DNA of 10,225 nt, taken from NCBI GenBank assembly GCA_024196135.1, contig JAMQCK010001266.1, positions 1 through 10,225 on the forward strand. The letters are read 5' to 3'. This DNA comes from Pleurotus ostreatus/Saccharomyces cerevisiae fusant (Eukaryota; Opisthokonta). Shown piece after piece: positions 8,508 through 10,225 of this stretch. The notes below the pieces were generated by a model. It searched no databases, was not told the origin of the DNA, and saw only the letters and a program-made list of their open reading frames with translations. A program made the position numbers and the translations under genes. The first letter of the stretch is position 1, and every line of letters starts with the position of its first letter.

Positions 8508-8720
8508 CAGCAGTTAGTGACCTACTAAAGAGGGATAGAGAGAGAGAGAAACATAATAGTGGCATGGTTGTCACGCCATAGACAAAAGACAAAAGTACAG
8601 TGTTGTCATTGATTTCAGTGCTTGCGCGATGAACATTGTAGTGGACTATACAAGAATCAGGAGTGAGCGTCTTTCTCGTGAGTTCAAAAGAGTGTACTCG
8701 CCGCCTATTGCTCTTCTGCC
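8508..8720. promoter_or_regulatory. Tandem intergenic gap between F-box gene and downstream gene
   Basis: The 213-bp gap holds the F-box gene 3' flank and the presumed promoter of the 7059-8507 gene. Visible items: a short AG repeat (8537-8549), which on the minus strand is a CT-rich leader ending in CTCTTTAG, and a tandem gacaaaa duplication (8582-8595). A minus-strand TGTATAG near 8646-8652 is a weak TATA-like site. Confidence 0.3.
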
Positions 8721-10187
8721 CTACACATATTTCACTCTCAGGTCCACGCGCTCTAGGGCAACGACGGCTTGCGAAGCACACTCCATTGCTGATTCCCTAG
8801 ACAAAATCATCGCCTCCAATGCTCCTTTATACGCGTTCCACGGCCGGCGGGGCCTCGCCGTGAGAGAGAATGCCTTGAGGTTTGGAAGCGTCGGCACCTC
8901 GTCAGCGTTACACTGGAGATGCTCGAAAGCCCAATCCGGCATCATGGGGGTGTGGTCTTCCGGCTCCACGACGCTCAGTTCTTGAAGACCGCCCCACTCG
9001 TCAAAGCACAGTAGCAAGGATTCGCTCGCCTCGTCGTCCATCTCTATATTCCATAGATTGAGCGTCGTGAGCGTGCCACGAGGGTGCGTGCGAGATGCAA
9101 ACTCTGTGAGCGCAGGAACTGGGGAGCGCATATCCTCCGACACGTCGTGAATGGTGATTACCTGCAGAGCAGGCGTGTCGATGTATTCGAGCACTTCGTA
9201 ACATGCTTGGCCCAGTTTGATGACGGCGAGTGCGGTCATCGTAATGGGTACGATCCACCCTCCCATTATCATCCCCCACTCCGATTCGATGGCCATGGAT
9301 AAGGTGAGAGAGAGAAGGGTACCACGGCAGGTGTCCAGCGCAGGGCAGATCATGTCGAGTCGCAGGCGACTGTCGAAGGAGAGAGATAGGTGTGTGAGCG
9401 TAGGAAAGATGGTGAGTTCCGGGAATGAAGGAACTATGAAGGTCTCCGATAGCTCGCTTTCGAGGTAATTGAACACGACCTTCAAGTCCTTCAATGCAGG
9501 TGCGTCAGCAAGGAAATCAAGCACGTCGCCTTTGGGCGGACCGTTGATGGTCACTGCTGCAGCTTCCAAGCTCGGGAGGCTACGACTAGGCTCTTTTCGG
9601 AGAATGTCGCAGGATCCGTGGAAGGAGATGAATTGCCATCGGGAGGCATACGCGTCCAGTGCCTGCGTAAAGCGCTGTAGGGCGGCGTCATCGCTAATGG
9701 GATGAGCTAGTTGGAGTGGCAGGATCCCCGTCAAGCCAGCCTGCTCCGCGCAAGAAATCTGCGATGGAGGGGGGCATCCGGGGTATACCGTTCTTGACGA
9801 GATGGAAGTCCATAGTTCCGGAGTGCCTCGCGCAGCAGCACGCCATGCGCGAGAGACGCAGGCCACGGTCCGCGTTATCAGAAAGGGCGTGAAGAAGCCT
9901 ATCGGATGCGCATAGTAGGCGAATATCTTGAACAGGATTTCGTTCGGAAGTCGGCGGACGGGTGCGAGAAGGGCTTGATTGAGTTCAAGCTGACCAGATA
10001 GCTTCCCGCGAAGGACAGAGAGCCTTTGCATCTCGGAGTCGATCGCAAACATTTTCGCTGATATTTCGCGCGAAGATCTTCTCAGCGCATGTTCCTCGTC
10101 CGTGTCAGGGACGTAGCCGCCGCGATGCAGCTCAACATTGGCGAGTGAAGTAGCGCGCTCAAGGAGAGCTCCTACGTCTGCTTCCAT
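8721..10187 (-). CDS. F-box domain protein
   Basis: F-box proteins bind Skp1 through the F-box and act as substrate receptors of SCF ubiquitin ligases. This single-exon frame gives 488 residues ending TAG at 8723-8721. In order: a charged N-terminal coiled coil (about 35-72, with regularly spaced Ile/Met/Leu), then the F-box at about 75-128 (LLAPVRRLPNEILFKIF, later VSRAWRAAARGTPELWTSI), then a leucine-rich C-terminal region (about 200-480) with repeated short Leu/Ile patterns such as LKDLKVVF and LTHLSLSF, probably irregular leucine-rich repeats for substrate binding. This layout is typical of the large mushroom F-box family; the substrate is unknown. The ATG at 10187 fits family length (F-box soon after a short coil), but the frame stays open to the window edge, so an upstream start or exon is possible. 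Confidence 0.87.
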   Translation of the reverse strand: MEADVGALLERATSLANVELHRGGYVPDTDEEHALRRSSREISAKMFAIDSEMQRLSVLRGKLSGQLELNQALLAPVRRLPNEILFKIFAYYAHPIGFFTPFLITRTVACVSRAWRAAARGTPELWTSISSRTVYPGCPPPSQISCAEQAGLTGILPLQLAHPISDDAALQRFTQALDAYASRWQFISFHGSCDILRKEPSRSLPSLEAAAVTINGPPKGDVLDFLADAPALKDLKVVFNYLESELSETFIVPSFPELTIFPTLTHLSLSFDSRLRLDMICPALDTCRGTLLSLTLSMAIESEWGMIMGGWIVPITMTALAVIKLGQACYEVLEYIDTPALQVITIHDVSEDMRSPVPALTEFASRTHPRGTLTTLNLWNIEMDDEASESLLLCFDEWGGLQELSVVEPEDHTPMMPDWAFEHLQCNADEVPTLPNLKAFSLTARPRRPWNAYKGALEAMILSRESAMECASQAVVALERVDLRVKYV

Positions 10188-10225
10188 GCCTTGAAGGACT
10201 TGGTAAGATACAATAGCACAGATAT

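Noticed and set aside
8537..8549. AG dinucleotide microsatellite
   Set aside because: Only about six units; more likely the complement of a CT-rich leader than a notable repeat.

Overview
The window looks like a nuclear segment of a basidiomycete fungus, probably an Agaricomycete. Three things point that way. The genes are broken by many very short GT-AG introns of about 46-60 nt with CTRAC-like branch sites. Coding third positions are GC-rich. The last gene is an F-box protein of the style (coiled coil, then LPNEILFKIF) that is expanded in mushroom-forming fungi. I see no rRNA, tRNA, CRISPR array or recognisable mobile element.

Region 1 (1-4465, minus strand) is SMC1, the cohesin ATPase subunit. 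I rebuilt 18 exons and 17 complete introns with consistent phase through 1179 codons. The gene runs off the left edge just after the ABC signature motif, so the Walker B/D-loop end is missing. Region 2 (4466-4741) is a 276-bp divergent promoter shared with the next gene. On the SMC1 side it holds two ACGCGT boxes and an E2F-like GCGGGAAA. Region 3 (4742-5347, plus strand) is QCR6, the acidic hinge subunit of the cytochrome bc1 complex. The family's conserved C-terminus is recovered only by splicing in two extremely small exons, of 2 nt and 4 nt. This is the most striking observation in the window.

Region 4 (5348-7058) has no gene I can model with confidence. It carries a convincing minus-strand promoter (TATAAAA at 6676-6682, a long pyrimidine-rich leader, and duplicated GCCACA/TGTGGC elements upstream). 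Downstream are scraps of plausible minus-strand coding sequence near 5483-5837 that do not join in one frame. It may be a decayed gene, a heavily spliced gene or a non-coding transcript.

Region 5 (7059-8507, minus) is an unrecognised, arginine-rich protein with a hydrophobic C-terminal segment, modelled with three exons. Region 6 (8721-10187, minus) is a single-exon F-box protein that lies upstream of it in the same orientation. SMC1 (chromosome cohesion) and QCR6 (respiration) share only a promoter region and are not functionally linked. The two right-hand genes are lineage-type accessory genes.
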